Assembly: GCA_017431955.1 (NCBI GenBank)
Contig: JAFRKC010000002.1
Span: forward strand, 1-64,000
Source of the DNA: Candidatus Saccharimonadota bacterium
GTDB taxonomy: Bacteria; Patescibacteriota; Saccharimonadia; Saccharimonadales; Saccharimonadaceae
Direction: 5' to 3'
Length of the DNA stretch: 64,000 bases
Every line of letters begins with the position of its first letter. Positions within the stretch are counted from its first letter, which is position 1. The position numbers and the translations under genes were made by a program. Of the stretch, positions 1 through 8,246 are shown in pieces. Below the pieces are notes generated by a model that was given only the letters and a program-made list of their open reading frames with translations, was not told the DNA's origin and searched no databases.

Positions 1-1
1 A

Positions 2-2350
2 TCAGGAGCATTCATTTTTGCGGGTATCATCCTGCTCCTTGCCCTTGTTGCAAAAATGAAGAAAAATAAACAAGCCGGCTTTAAATCCAGCTTAACCAGA
101 AAACATTACACTACCCGCATTCTCGGCTTTGCCGCCTTCCTTGCCCTTATTGCTGGTATTGGTGGTACCGCCGTTAGATTTATGGGCGCAAAAGCTGAAA
201 ACATAGATTACGATGGCGTCACCACTTCTGATATCGTCGAAGCCAAAATTGTAAAAGCTACCGACGATTACAGACTCTATTGCGGTACGGATACTGTGAC
301 AATTAAAAATGCCACCGAAAATGGCTATCTTCTTTATGCAAAAAGCGATAATGCTGGTGATTTAATTTCTCAAACAACTTCAGTCTCAGACATAAAATCT
401 ATCGAAGATTGGTCTATTTTGCCTAATAATACTTGGGGTTTTAAAACAAACCAAGAAACCTATGCCGAGATTACAGAACTTGGGCAATACAAGCCACTTA
501 ACCTTGGTGAGGGTGTTATTGCCGCAAGTTATGAAGCTAGTCCTGCCAATGAACAGATACAGGTGGATTATTGTGCTAAGCTTGCGAGAGATGCAGCGGA
601 TGCAAGCTACACCTCTTCCATTTCTTATGGCGTTATCGCTCTGAATGGGGATAATATAATTTTCGTAAACGGTATAGATTATGATTCGCCTGAAGATTTT
701 GACGGTGACGGCTTAGCTAACAGGAAAGAAACGCGCTATGGTAGCAATGTTCTTATCGATGATACTGATCTGGATGGTCTTTCTGATAAAGAAGAAATAG
801 ATGATTACGGAACCAATCCAGTAAACGAAGATACCGACAGCGATACCATTTCAGATTATAGCGAAATCATTCTTAATCTTAATCCTAAAAACTCAAAGTC
901 TAACGGTGTAGATTTGGATAGCGATCGTGTGTTAAACTACACCATATCCGATCAAGATAGTGGAGTGTCTATTGCGCTTCGCGGCACTGGGGATCTTCCT
1001 ATGTCTAGGGTATCGGTTAATGATGATCTGGCCGAAGTAGAAACTAGCGCCATCAACCTTTACTCTCTAGCTACTGATGCCAACGTTGATTCTGCCGTGA
1101 TTACTATTCCATATGACCTTGATACGCTATCAGACGAGGTTGGCCATGCTGTTACTGCGACGGAGCTCGTAATTGCTAAATATGACTCCAACGAAGATAA
1201 ATTAACTACGGTTCCATCTACTGTCAATACTACTGCGAGCACTATTTCTGCTACCATGAGTGATTTAGACGCTCAGTATATTATTGCCGATAAAGACACT
1301 GGTAATGTCGCCGAAACTGTAGTGGAAGACGTTCTTGGTAGCGCTACGGATGATGAGACAGACGATATGACGGATATACTCGGCGCTCCACTTAAAAGTA
1401 TCATATCTAAAGCTGTATCTAAAACTCAAGCTACTAAAAAGGCCCAGGCTACGGACTGTTTAACTAGCACCAATGGTTGTGATTCTGGTTTTAGAGCTGA
1501 AAAGAACGGTTTTTCATTTTCTAACTTTTCTGCCGGTTTAGATGCCAATGGTGTATGCATAGGTATGGCAATATTCTCAAAACTATATCATGAAAAAAAG
1601 ATAGCAGATGCCAGTTTTTGGTTCGATGTTCGTACGTATGGTTATCGCTATAGCTCTCCAAATCTTACAACATATTACTATAATCTGGGTAATCTCGTAT
1701 CTTCCGGAAAAACATTATATGAATACACTAAAGCTACAGTCTCCAATGAAGACATTATAGATGTACAACACGGCCGCTACGATAACTTATTGAAGCCTGG
1801 AACATATAACTATATTTCAGGCGGGGAGGCTGTAGTGCTTGCCGTTTACCACGGGAGAAAATTTTATGATGAAACATCTGGCAGCAGAATAACATTTCAT
1901 GTTTTAGATAGTCTCAGCACTAAGCTAGCACTTAATACCAAAAACGATATTAGCACTACGCAACAGTACATCAACATAATTAAGCGAGCGACGTCAGAGG
2001 GGCGATCCGTTCTCGCCAGTACACCAATATATACCCTTATGTTAATACATAGTGGGGCTCATGCCGTGAATATAGAATCGATAAAATTAAAGTCCACCAG
2101 CAAATCTGGCACGTCAGAATATACTATAAAATATTATGACAATAATCATACGGGAAAAGAAGCGAACAAGACGGCGACTATGAAATGCACAAATAAAAAG
2201 TGCAAAGTTACTGCTGTATTCTCGTCAATTATGGAAGGAGAAATAACTCATGGTACTTTCATCCTGGGTTCAGAATGGGGCGTAGCGGACACTGAAGATG
2301 TATATAATATATTTAGCGAAAGTAGTGAGTTCGCGACGAGAAAAGACTAG
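2..2350 (+). CDS. Secreted/membrane-anchored protein: TSP3-type Ca repeats, ZU5-like domain, papain-like cysteine peptidase domain (5' end outside window)
   Basis: The reading frame is open to the left edge. The first internal ATG is at 56 and has no ribosome binding site, and the codons before it encode a hydrophobic helix, so the gene probably starts upstream. Numbering from the ATG at 56: a second hydrophobic segment lies at about residues 23-42. Acidic thrombospondin-type-3 repeats (DFDGDGLANRKE and DTDLDGLSDKEE style) follow at about 214-275. A beta-rich stretch at about 310-425 resembles the ZU5-like domain that often follows such repeats. The C-terminal part has the layout of a bacterial papain-fold peptidase: GVCIGMA with Cys501, HAVNIES with His669, and YDNNH with Asp695/Asn696. 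Known for such repeats: Ca2+ binding and rigid stalks. Inferred: a surface protease or binding protein outside the cell. The peptidase call rests on motif spacing only. A terminator follows directly. Confidence 0.7.
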   Translation, partial: SGAFIFAGIILLLALVAKMKKNKQAGFKSSLTRKHYTTRILGFAAFLALIAGIGGTAVRFMGAKAENIDYDGVTTSDIVEAKIVKATDDYRLYCGTDTVTIKNATENGYLLYAKSDNAGDLISQTTSVSDIKSIEDWSILPNNTWGFKTNQETYAEITELGQYKPLNLGEGVIAASYEASPANEQIQVDYCAKLARDAADASYTSSISYGVIALNGDNIIFVNGIDYDSPEDFDGDGLANRKETRYGSNVLIDDTDLDGLSDKEEIDDYGTNPVNEDTDSDTISDYSEIILNLNPKNSKSNGVDLDSDRVLNYTISDQDSGVSIALRGTGDLPMSRVSVNDDLAEVETSAINLYSLATDANVDSAVITIPYDLDTLSDEVGHAVTATELVIAKYDSNEDKLTTVPSTVNTTASTISATMSDLDAQYIIADKDTGNVAETVVEDVLGSATDDETDDMTDILGAPLKSIISKAVSKTQATKKAQATDCLTSTNGCDSGFRAEKNGFSFSNFSAGLDANGVCIGMAIFSKLYHEKKIADASFWFDVRTYGYRYSSPNLTTYYYNLGNLVSSGKTLYEYTKATVSNEDIIDVQHGRYDNLLKPGTYNYISGGEAVVLAVYHGRKFYDETSGSRITFHVLDSLSTKLALNTKNDISTTQQYINIIKRATSEGRSVLASTPIYTLMLIHSGAHAVNIESIKLKSTSKSGTSEYTIKYYDNNHTGKEANKTATMKCTNKKCKVTAVFSSIMEGEITHGTFILGSEWGVADTEDVYNIFSESSEFATRKD

Positions 2351-2356
2351 CAAGCA

Positions 2357-2380
2357 AAAAGCCCGCTTTTGCGGGCTTTA
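2357..2380. terminator. Bidirectional intrinsic terminator
   Basis: A 9-bp stem AAAGCCCGC/GCGGGCTTT with a TTTT loop lies between two convergent genes. Flanking A and T runs let it work on both strands. Confidence 0.8.
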
Positions 2381-2382
2381 CA

Positions 2383-2787
2383 TCATAAAAGATGCGTTAA
2401 TAGGACTGTGCCAAAGTCTTTCTCTGTTGCGGTCGCGATAAAATCATCGCTTTCACTTCGCTCATCATCTTCTTGTCTAACGGCCAATTTCACCCAATCT
2501 TCTTGTTCTGGAACACTGTGAATATCAATCACCAAATGTTCAGAGATTTTCGAATGAAAAACTCCACTCACGACATCCATCGCAACAAGTTTTGGGAGCG
2601 TCATTTCTTCTTCGCAGAGCAAAATAATAACAAAAGCGTCATTGATTTTTCGAAGCTCCTTCAGACTGTAAGTGCTAAAAGAAGCAATAATCAGAACTAC
2701 CAGAGCAAGAATAGAAACGAGGATGATAACTGCCCAGGCGTCGTTTAGAATCCAGTCTAGAGTATCCATAAAACTCAGCTTCGACAA
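2383..2787 (-). CDS. Small single-pass membrane protein, unknown function
   Basis: About 134 residues. One strong transmembrane helix (about residues 15-37, AVIILVSILALVVLIIASF) is followed by a cytosolic or external domain of about 95 residues with an acidic patch near the C terminus. I recognise no family. The start is a TTG at 2787, eight bases after a perfect AGGAGG; an in-frame GTG at 2796 overlaps that Shine-Dalgarno and is less likely. The gene is coupled to a 19-codon ORF just upstream whose stop lies within this gene's ribosome binding region, so translation of the two is probably linked. Confidence 0.7.
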   Translation of the reverse strand: MSKLSFMDTLDWILNDAWAVIILVSILALVVLIIASFSTYSLKELRKINDAFVIILLCEEEMTLPKLVAMDVVSGVFHSKISEHLVIDIHSVPEQEDWVKLAVRQEDDERSESDDFIATATEKDFGTVLLTHLL

Positions 2788-2792
2788 ACTAA

Positions 2793-2852
2793 TCACCTCC
2801 TTTTCCTCTCAAAGAAAAACTTCATGCAGATAAAAAGTGCAAACTTCTCCAT
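2793..2852 (-). CDS. 19-codon leader/coupled small ORF
   Basis: An ATG with a near-ideal Shine-Dalgarno (CCGGAGGTGAAGAAATG) opens a 19-residue peptide starting MEKFALFICMKFFF and ending ERKRR. Its TGA sits inside the AGGAGGTGA that serves as the next gene's ribosome binding site. The peptide is a short hydrophobic stretch followed by a basic tail. It could be a small membrane peptide or simply a translational coupler. The strong initiation signal is the main support. Confidence 0.5.
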   Translation of the reverse strand: MEKFALFICMKFFFERKRR

Positions 2853-2892
2853 TTCTTCACCTCCGGCGATATTTTTTGAAAAGTCCTTTATC

Positions 2893-2921
2893 ATTATCCC
2901 ATATTATCGACAAAAAAGCAA
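2893..2921 (-). promoter_or_regulatory. Promoter for the 19-codon ORF and membrane gene
   Basis: Read on the minus strand, TTGCTT, 17 bp and GATAAT precede the small ORF. The -35 box overlaps the nusA terminator, so the two units abut. Confidence 0.4.
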
Positions 2922-2945
2922 TACCGCATCGATTTGCGGTATTGC
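2912..2945 (-). terminator. nusA terminator
   Basis: A perfect 10-bp stem GCAATACCGC/GCGGTATTGC is followed on the minus strand by TTTTTT. Confidence 0.85.
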
Positions 2946-2966
2946 TAATAAAAAGACCTGGTAAAA

Positions 2967-4073
2967 TTACTCTGCTTCAGCTTCTTCTAGAGCCGAAAGT
3001 AGGGAATCTTCAACGTTCTTCTTTTTCTTCTTCTCTGGAGCTTTAGCGAGCTCGATATCGATATCGTAGCCAGTAAGCTTAGAAGCAAGGCGTACGTTTT
3101 GACCTTGGCGACCGATGGCAATAGATTGCTGGTCTTCAGTCACATAGGCCTTAGCCTTCTTATCTTTAATTTCAACCTTAACGATTTCGGCTGGAGAAAG
3201 AGCCTCGCGGATATATTCAGAGGCGTTGTCGCTCCAGTTAATGATATCGATTTTCTCGCGTTCACCGATTTCGTTAGTAACAGCCTGGACTCTAACGCCA
3301 CGGCCACCTACAAAGGTGCCAACTGGGTCGACATCAGGGACGGTGGAAGCCACAGCGATTTTGGTGCGGCGACCAGCTTCACGGGCGATGCCGCGAATTT
3401 CTACGGTGTTATTCTCAATTTCTGGGACTTCTTGGCGGAAGAGATATTCAACAAACTCAGCACAGCCACGGGAGAGAATAAGTTGTGCACCACGTTCACC
3501 ACGCTCGATATCTTTGATAAACACCTTAATACGAGAACCAACAGAGTAATATTCGCCATCGATTTGCTCGGATTTTGGCATAATACCGGTAGTTTTGCCA
3601 AGGTCGATACGAACAATTTTTGGTTCTACACGGGAAACAATACCGGTAACAATAGTGCCAATTTTATCTTCAAACATTGCGAGCACCGCGTCGCGTTCGG
3701 CATCGCGGAGTCTTTGTACTACTACCTGTTTGGCGGTCATAGCAGCCACGCGGCCAAAGCTTGTTACGGCGTGCTTTTCTTCTATGATATCGCCAACTTT
3801 TTTACCTTTACCAGCCTCTTTTAGAGGGATTTCGGTGGATGGGTTGTAAGCTACACCATCTTCTACGACTTCGCGCGCTACAAAAACATCTGCGCTTCCA
3901 GTCTTGGTGTTTAGAATTGCGCGCACATTCATTTCGCGATCACCGTTGTCTTTGCGCCAAGCGGCAGCAATCGCCATCTGGATTACATCAAGTACGGTCT
4001 CTTTTGGCAGGTTTTTTTCTTCGGCAATTACGCCTACCATGGTTGCCATCTGTTTGAGGTCTAGGTTTTCCAT
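2967..4073 (-). CDS. nusA: Transcription termination/antitermination protein NusA
   Basis: 368 residues. NusA binds RNA polymerase through its N-terminal domain and nascent RNA through S1 and KH domains, tuning pausing, termination and antitermination. Visible here: the NusA N-terminal domain (about 1-125, starting MENLDLKQMATMVGVIAEEK), an S1 fold (about 135-200, GTIVTGIVSRVEPKIVRIDL), KH1 with GGRGVRVQAV, and KH2 with IGRQGQNVRLA. There is no C-terminal acidic repeat domain, as in most non-proteobacterial NusA. The tail is Lys/Glu-rich. The start has an AGAAAGGAAAT ribosome binding site. The usual rimP-nusA-infB neighbours are absent; the gene is transcribed alone and ends in a clear terminator. 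Confidence 0.97.
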   Translation of the reverse strand: MENLDLKQMATMVGVIAEEKNLPKETVLDVIQMAIAAAWRKDNGDREMNVRAILNTKTGSADVFVAREVVEDGVAYNPSTEIPLKEAGKGKKVGDIIEEKHAVTSFGRVAAMTAKQVVVQRLRDAERDAVLAMFEDKIGTIVTGIVSRVEPKIVRIDLGKTTGIMPKSEQIDGEYYSVGSRIKVFIKDIERGERGAQLILSRGCAEFVEYLFRQEVPEIENNTVEIRGIAREAGRRTKIAVASTVPDVDPVGTFVGGRGVRVQAVTNEIGEREKIDIINWSDNASEYIREALSPAEIVKVEIKDKKAKAYVTEDQQSIAIGRQGQNVRLASKLTGYDIDIELAKAPEKKKKKNVEDSLLSALEEAEAE

Positions 4074-4149
4074 ATTTCCTTTCTTTAATTAAAAACGCCG
4101 TCCTTTTTCAGGCCGGCCATATCTGTATACTTTAATTATATATAAAAAC

Positions 4150-4178
4150 TTGCTTTTTTGCAAGAGTTTTGCTAAAAT
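4150..4178 (+). promoter_or_regulatory. Promoter of RNase J gene
   Basis: TTGCTT, 17 bp, TAAAAT. The predicted start site leaves a leader of about 43 nt containing AAAGGAA before the ATG at 4228. Confidence 0.55.
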
Positions 4179-4227
4179 AGAGACACTAATTATTACTTGT
4201 TTTTAACAATCTAACTAAAGGAATTTA

Positions 4228-6366
4228 ATGAATAAACAGGAACAGGACCGTCGTGCGCATTTGTTAAAAATGCGAGAAGAACGACTCCCAAGTATTAAGA
4301 AAAATTTTGAAGAATTGCAAAAACGTAATTTTAACGCTAATTTTGCCCCTGGTGGAAAAGATGCCAAACTAGTAGCTAAAAAAGCTGTTAAAACCACTGC
4401 TAAGGTCGCTAAAACTACTAAAAAAGCCACCAAAGCTACTGCCAAGGTCGAGAAACCAGCCGTCACAGAGGCCGAAAAACGCAAAGTTAATCTTTCCGTC
4501 TCTACCAAAAAAGGAGAAATGGTGCATCATCAGCGCATGCTTTCGCAGGATGTTAACGCACAGGCTACTCAACATATCATCGGTGTGCCAGTGAATAAAT
4601 CTCGCTACAACGGCTATAAGGGCGCTCAGGTTACAAACGCGCAGCTAAAGTCTGCCCGTCCAGATCCAGAAGCCGTACGCATTATTCCAATCGGTGGCCT
4701 TGGCGAATTTGGTATCGGCAAAAATATGACCATCATCGAGTATAAGGGCGAAATTATCGTCGTAGATATGGGTGTACTCTTTGCCGGAGACGATTATCCA
4801 GGGGTAAATTACATGATCCCGGATATTAAATACCTCGAAGACAACATGGCTAATGTTAAAGCTATCCTCTTTACTCACGCTCACCTTGATCACATTGGCG
4901 CCTGCCGCCATTTACTTCCGAAATTTAGTCCGCTTACCCCAATCTACGGGACTGATTTTACTCTTGGCATGATTAAGAAGCAGATGTCCGAGCTCGAAGA
5001 TGTGCCAGAAATGAACTACTGTCCGGTTGATCCTTTCAAACACGAACAAATCAAAGTTTCCGAGCATTTTTCGGTGGAATTTATCCATACGCTCCACTCT
5101 ATTCCAGGCAACACCGCGATTGTTATCCGCACTCCAAATGGCGTAATTTACCTTTCTGGCGACTGGCGCCACGAAGAAAAGCCAATGGGCGTCCAGACCG
5201 ATTACGAACGCATCGACGAAATCGTCAAAAAAGAGGGAATCACCCTGATGCTCAACGAGTCCACCAATATCGACTCTCCAGGCAAACATCCTCATTCCGA
5301 ATACGATGTCGGTGACAACCTCGGTAAGGTAATGGATAATTACGCTTCTGGGCGCATTATCGTTTCTTGTTTCTCCTCTCAGATTGGTCGTATCGAACTT
5401 GTATTAAAAGAGGCCGCCGAAAGAGGCCGCAAAGTCGCCTTCTCGGGCTTTTCTATGATTAATAACCTAGAGGTTGCTCTTCGCTCCAAATCCATCAAAG
5501 TGCCAAAAGATACCATCATGAAAATGGAAGATATCATCAAGCTCCCAGATGAAAAAGTCACAATAGTCTGTACCGGTTCCCAGGGCGAGCTCAACGCCGT
5601 ATTAAACCGCATGGTTACCGGAGCGCACAAATACATTAAGATTAAAGCTACTGATACTATCGTCTTTAGCTCTAACCCAATTCCAGGCAACGAGCCACAC
5701 GTGGTTAACACCGTAGACGGCTTACTTCGCGAGGGCGCTCAGGTCATTCAAAACGGCAAAAATCACATCACTAACCTCGGTCCGCTTCACCTTTCTGGTC
5801 ACGCTTATTACGAGGATCACGTTGATTTTGTCACTAGATTAAATCCAACCAACTACATGCCATATCACGGCGAGTTTTACATGCTCCAGCACAACGCGGA
5901 AATGGCCGAAAACGTTATCGGTATCCCAAAAGATAATATCATCATCTCTGATGACGGCGACATTGTTGAGCTCACCAAAGATAAGAAAATCCGCCGCAAC
6001 GGCCGTATTACGGTGGGGAACAAGCTTTACGATGATGCCGATCAGCAGGTTCACGAGGCCGTGATTAAAGACCGTATTCACATCTCTAGGGAAGGCATTT
6101 TTGTGATTGTCCTCACCCTTTCTAAAAAAACCGGCCGTCTGATCAAGACTCCAGATATCGTCTCCCGCGCCTTTATTTACCTCGATAATTCCGAAGATTT
6201 AATCGGCAAAATCCGCCACTATCTCCGCACTAAAACTGATAAATCCGTCTCTACCGACCCAGAGCTAAAAACTTTGAAAGAAGAAATCAAAGAAGACATC
6301 ACCCATATCCTCTTTGACGCTACTGGTCACACTCCCATTGTCATTCCAGTGATCAATAAAGTCTAA
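4228..6366 (+). CDS. rnj: Ribonuclease J
   Basis: 712 residues. RNase J is a zinc-dependent 5'-3' exo- and endoribonuclease of the metallo-beta-lactamase/beta-CASP family, central to mRNA decay and rRNA maturation in bacteria lacking RNase E. The catalytic signature THAHLDH is at residues 216-222; GDWRHEE and the beta-CASP region follow, with PYHGEFYM and the C-terminal dimerisation domain after that. The family norm is about 555 residues. The excess is an N-terminal extension of roughly 150 residues that is very rich in Lys, Ala and Thr (about 45-85) and looks disordered. The start at 4228 follows AAAGGAA. The next gene has its own promoter. Confidence 0.96.
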   Translation: MNKQEQDRRAHLLKMREERLPSIKKNFEELQKRNFNANFAPGGKDAKLVAKKAVKTTAKVAKTTKKATKATAKVEKPAVTEAEKRKVNLSVSTKKGEMVHHQRMLSQDVNAQATQHIIGVPVNKSRYNGYKGAQVTNAQLKSARPDPEAVRIIPIGGLGEFGIGKNMTIIEYKGEIIVVDMGVLFAGDDYPGVNYMIPDIKYLEDNMANVKAILFTHAHLDHIGACRHLLPKFSPLTPIYGTDFTLGMIKKQMSELEDVPEMNYCPVDPFKHEQIKVSEHFSVEFIHTLHSIPGNTAIVIRTPNGVIYLSGDWRHEEKPMGVQTDYERIDEIVKKEGITLMLNESTNIDSPGKHPHSEYDVGDNLGKVMDNYASGRIIVSCFSSQIGRIELVLKEAAERGRKVAFSGFSMINNLEVALRSKSIKVPKDTIMKMEDIIKLPDEKVTIVCTGSQGELNAVLNRMVTGAHKYIKIKATDTIVFSSNPIPGNEPHVVNTVDGLLREGAQVIQNGKNHITNLGPLHLSGHAYYEDHVDFVTRLNPTNYMPYHGEFYMLQHNAEMAENVIGIPKDNIIISDDGDIVELTKDKKIRRNGRITVGNKLYDDADQQVHEAVIKDRIHISREGIFVIVLTLSKKTGRLIKTPDIVSRAFIYLDNSEDLIGKIRHYLRTKTDKSVSTDPELKTLKEEIKEDITHILFDATGHTPIVIPVINKV

Positions 6367-6388
6367 TAGAACTTAAAAAAACTCGTGC

Positions 6389-6394
6389 TAAAAT
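6389..6394 (+). promoter_or_regulatory. -10 element (TGCTAAAAT) for the 6417 gene
   Basis: An extended -10 lies 22 nt upstream of the ATG, leaving a short leader that holds AAAAAGGAGG. Confidence 0.5.
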
Positions 6395-6416
6395 AAAAAT
6401 AGTAAAAAGGAGGAAT

Positions 6417-7085
6417 ATGGCGAAAAAACCAGCAGAAAAACCTAAAAATCAAAATCAATCTGTTATCATCGCGGTTCTAATTACAGCAATCGCTTTAATG
6501 GCAGTGTTTATCATTTTAATTCTTACCGGCGTAATCAAACTCGGTTCCGCTACTATGCCAGATTTTAATGGCGTTCCGGGGCAAATCGGCGGTTTTGAAG
6601 GCGGCAATCCCGGCGATGGTGCTCCAGGCCAAAATACCGGCACTAGCTCAAATAGCCTCGTTGATAACCCTAACCCTAGAGTTAAAGTCAACGGTAAATT
6701 AGCTCAAGCCGGCAATCTTGAATTTTATCTTCCGTCCAAATTTGAGGCCGCATCAAACAGTGGCAAAAACGGCGTTTACACCTTTAATTTAATCAATGAC
6801 GATGGCTGGGCCACGGTCACGGTCTATATCGAAAAAACCAGCTTAACGCCGATGCAATATCTGCTCAGCCAAAGCCCTACTCTCGAGGAGACCGATTCTA
6901 ATTACGAAATCAACGGCACATCTTGGGTACAAGCCGAAAATGGCTCCATGCTAGCCTACGCCACCACTTACGGAGATCAAGTTTACGCACTCATTTATAC
7001 TGTAAAACTCGATTCTGATGCCACTTCCGAAGCTATGAGCATGATTCCAAAAACTCTCTACTTCTCTAAAATTTATCAAAAATAA
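6417..7085 (+). CDS. Single-pass membrane-anchored protein with Gly/Pro linker and PsbP-like beta domain
   Basis: 222 residues. A short basic cytosolic tail (MAKKPAEKPKNQNQS) precedes one transmembrane helix (about 18-42), then a Gly/Pro/Asn-rich linker (about 45-88) and an extracellular domain (about 90-222). The domain starts with GNLEFYLPSKFE and resembles the small beta folds (PsbP/LpqN-like) that also occur in the genes at 41275 and at the right edge. Function is unknown; extracellular by topology. The start has an excellent AAAAAGGAGGAAT ribosome binding site. A terminator follows at 7087. Confidence 0.7.
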   Translation: MAKKPAEKPKNQNQSVIIAVLITAIALMAVFIILILTGVIKLGSATMPDFNGVPGQIGGFEGGNPGDGAPGQNTGTSSNSLVDNPNPRVKVNGKLAQAGNLEFYLPSKFEAASNSGKNGVYTFNLINDDGWATVTVYIEKTSLTPMQYLLSQSPTLEETDSNYEINGTSWVQAENGSMLAYATTYGDQVYALIYTVKLDSDATSEAMSMIPKTLYFSKIYQK

Positions 7086-7086
7086 C

Positions 7087-7110
7087 AAAAAAGCGCTCTC
7101 TAGCGTTTTT
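7087..7110. terminator. Bidirectional intrinsic terminator
   Basis: CGCT/AGCG core with an A6 run on the left and T6 on the right, between the plus-strand gene and the minus-strand tRNA-Leu. Confidence 0.65.
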
Positions 7111-7197
7111 TGGTGCCCGGAACAGGGGTTGAACCTGCACCTGATTGCTCAGACTAGCACCTGAAGCTAGCGCGTCTGCCAATTCCGCCATCCGGGC
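7111..7197 (-). tRNA. tRNA-Leu (anticodon CAG)
   Basis: 87 nt including an encoded CCA. GCCCGGA pairs with TCCGGGC at the acceptor; the anticodon stem CTAGC/GCTAG encloses loop TTCAGGT, giving CAG. The long variable arm typical of class II tRNA-Leu is present, and the T-loop is a normal TTCAACC. Confidence 0.95.
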
Positions 7198-7243
7198 ATA
7201 AAAATATTATACCATAAAAAAGCCCCCGTAAGGGAGCTTAGAG

Positions 7244-8062
7244 TTAATAGGTGTATTCAACGAAGTCCCAGCTAGTGTCCAGCTCGACTTCTTCAAAGCC
7301 ACACACCGAAGTGATGCGCTCATATACGCCTACCGCCACTGTTGTAAGTGGCATTTCTGCGGGGGATGTCAGATCTGCTAGCGCTGCGCGCGTAACGTTG
7401 GCTTCCTTTGTGAGCGGGAGCTCAATAACGAGATCTGAATTGTTGAAGAAATTAAGGATAACTCTTCTGAAATACTCTGAGCTAACCTCAGTTTCTTGCC
7501 ACCGGTAAAGAGTTTCAAGTATCGAGTAATTTTCCGCTTCCGCGTTTGTTCTGGCGAGTCTCAGTATTTCACCGTAGGCCATCTTAACGCAGAAGTTTAG
7601 GAGCTGCTTTACCTTAAAGAGAGCGAGTTTGGTTTTGCTGTTGATAAAACCGTGCGTGGGCATTTGCAAAATACTCTGGTGCAATGTCGCACACATTTCT
7701 GTTGCGACCACCGTTTCATTCGCGAGACGGAGTAAATTTTGCATCCTGACATCAGCAGAAGTTGCGAAATCCGGATTGAAGTCTTTAAGTTTTATTCCAA
7801 GCTTCCCCAGATTTGAGATAAACTGGAACTCTGAGTCCTCAAGAACCTCGATAAAAGCCGGAAAATCATCATCTTTTACCACTCTCGCACATTCGCGCAC
7901 GATAGCTTCGAGCAGTGCTGATAAGCCATAATAGATTATTTTTTCATTTTCTCCGGTTCTTGCAGGAGTTTTGTAGGACGACAGTTCATTGGGTTCACCG
8001 ACGACATTTTTTCCATCATCGATAATTCTGTCTAGCTTTTTTAACGCCTCGTCTTTTTTCAT
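7244..8062 (-). CDS. Hypothetical cytosolic alpha-helical protein
   Basis: 272 residues from the ATG at 8062, chosen because GGAGG lies eight bases upstream; a TTG codon 15 nt further out falls inside that Shine-Dalgarno. No signal peptide or membrane segment is seen. The sequence looks helical, with Leu-rich stretches such as YYGLSALLEAIVRECARVV and FKVKQLLNFCVKMAYGEILRLAR. I recognise no family. It sits alone between a tRNA and divergent pgi, with an unusual 5' leader made of repeated CAACT/AGTTG elements that may control it. Confidence 0.6.
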   Translation of the reverse strand: MKKDEALKKLDRIIDDGKNVVGEPNELSSYKTPARTGENEKIIYYGLSALLEAIVRECARVVKDDDFPAFIEVLEDSEFQFISNLGKLGIKLKDFNPDFATSADVRMQNLLRLANETVVATEMCATLHQSILQMPTHGFINSKTKLALFKVKQLLNFCVKMAYGEILRLARTNAEAENYSILETLYRWQETEVSSEYFRRVILNFFNNSDLVIELPLTKEANVTRAALADLTSPAEMPLTTVAVGVYERITSVCGFEEVELDTSWDFVEYTY

Positions 8063-8091
8063 CTTTTCATCCTCCAAGTTTTCAATTTACT

Positions 8092-8140
8092 AGTTGTTTT
8101 GTAGACAACTCAACTACCAGTTGCTGTCTTTCAAGCAACT
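8092..8140 (-). promoter_or_regulatory. 5' leader with tandem AGTTG/CAACT hairpins
   Basis: In the roughly 80-nt leader of the 8062 gene, a 6-bp stem AGTTGT/ACAACT (8092-8110) and a 7-bp stem AGTTGCT/AGCAACT (8119-8140) lie in tandem. A competing palindrome CAACT-ACC-AGTTG (8111-8123) uses part of the second stem. AGTTG or CAACT occurs five times in 49 bp. This could be an operator array or two mutually exclusive RNA folds. Confidence 0.45.
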
Positions 8141-8149
8141 TATACCTTA

Positions 8150-8155
8150 ATTATA
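8150..8155 (-). promoter_or_regulatory. -10 element (TGCTATAAT) for the 8062 gene
   Basis: An extended -10 on the minus strand. The predicted start near 8143 gives a leader covering both AGTTG hairpins. Confidence 0.5.
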
Positions 8156-8218
8156 GCACATTTTATCAAAAAAAGCAAGTATTTTGCTTATGTTTGAGTA
8201 AAAATGCACTTTTTGGCA

Positions 8219-8227
8219 TGATATAAT
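8219..8227 (+). promoter_or_regulatory. Extended -10 of pgi
   Basis: TGATATAAT. The predicted start leaves a leader of about 13 nt with GGAGG before the ATG at 8247. Confidence 0.55.
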
Positions 8228-8246
8228 AGATAAGATTGGAGGAAAC

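Noticed and set aside
3099..3824. A 241-codon ORF antisense to nusA
   Set aside because: It is a mirror of nusA codon usage; the product has no recognisable features and nusA is certain.
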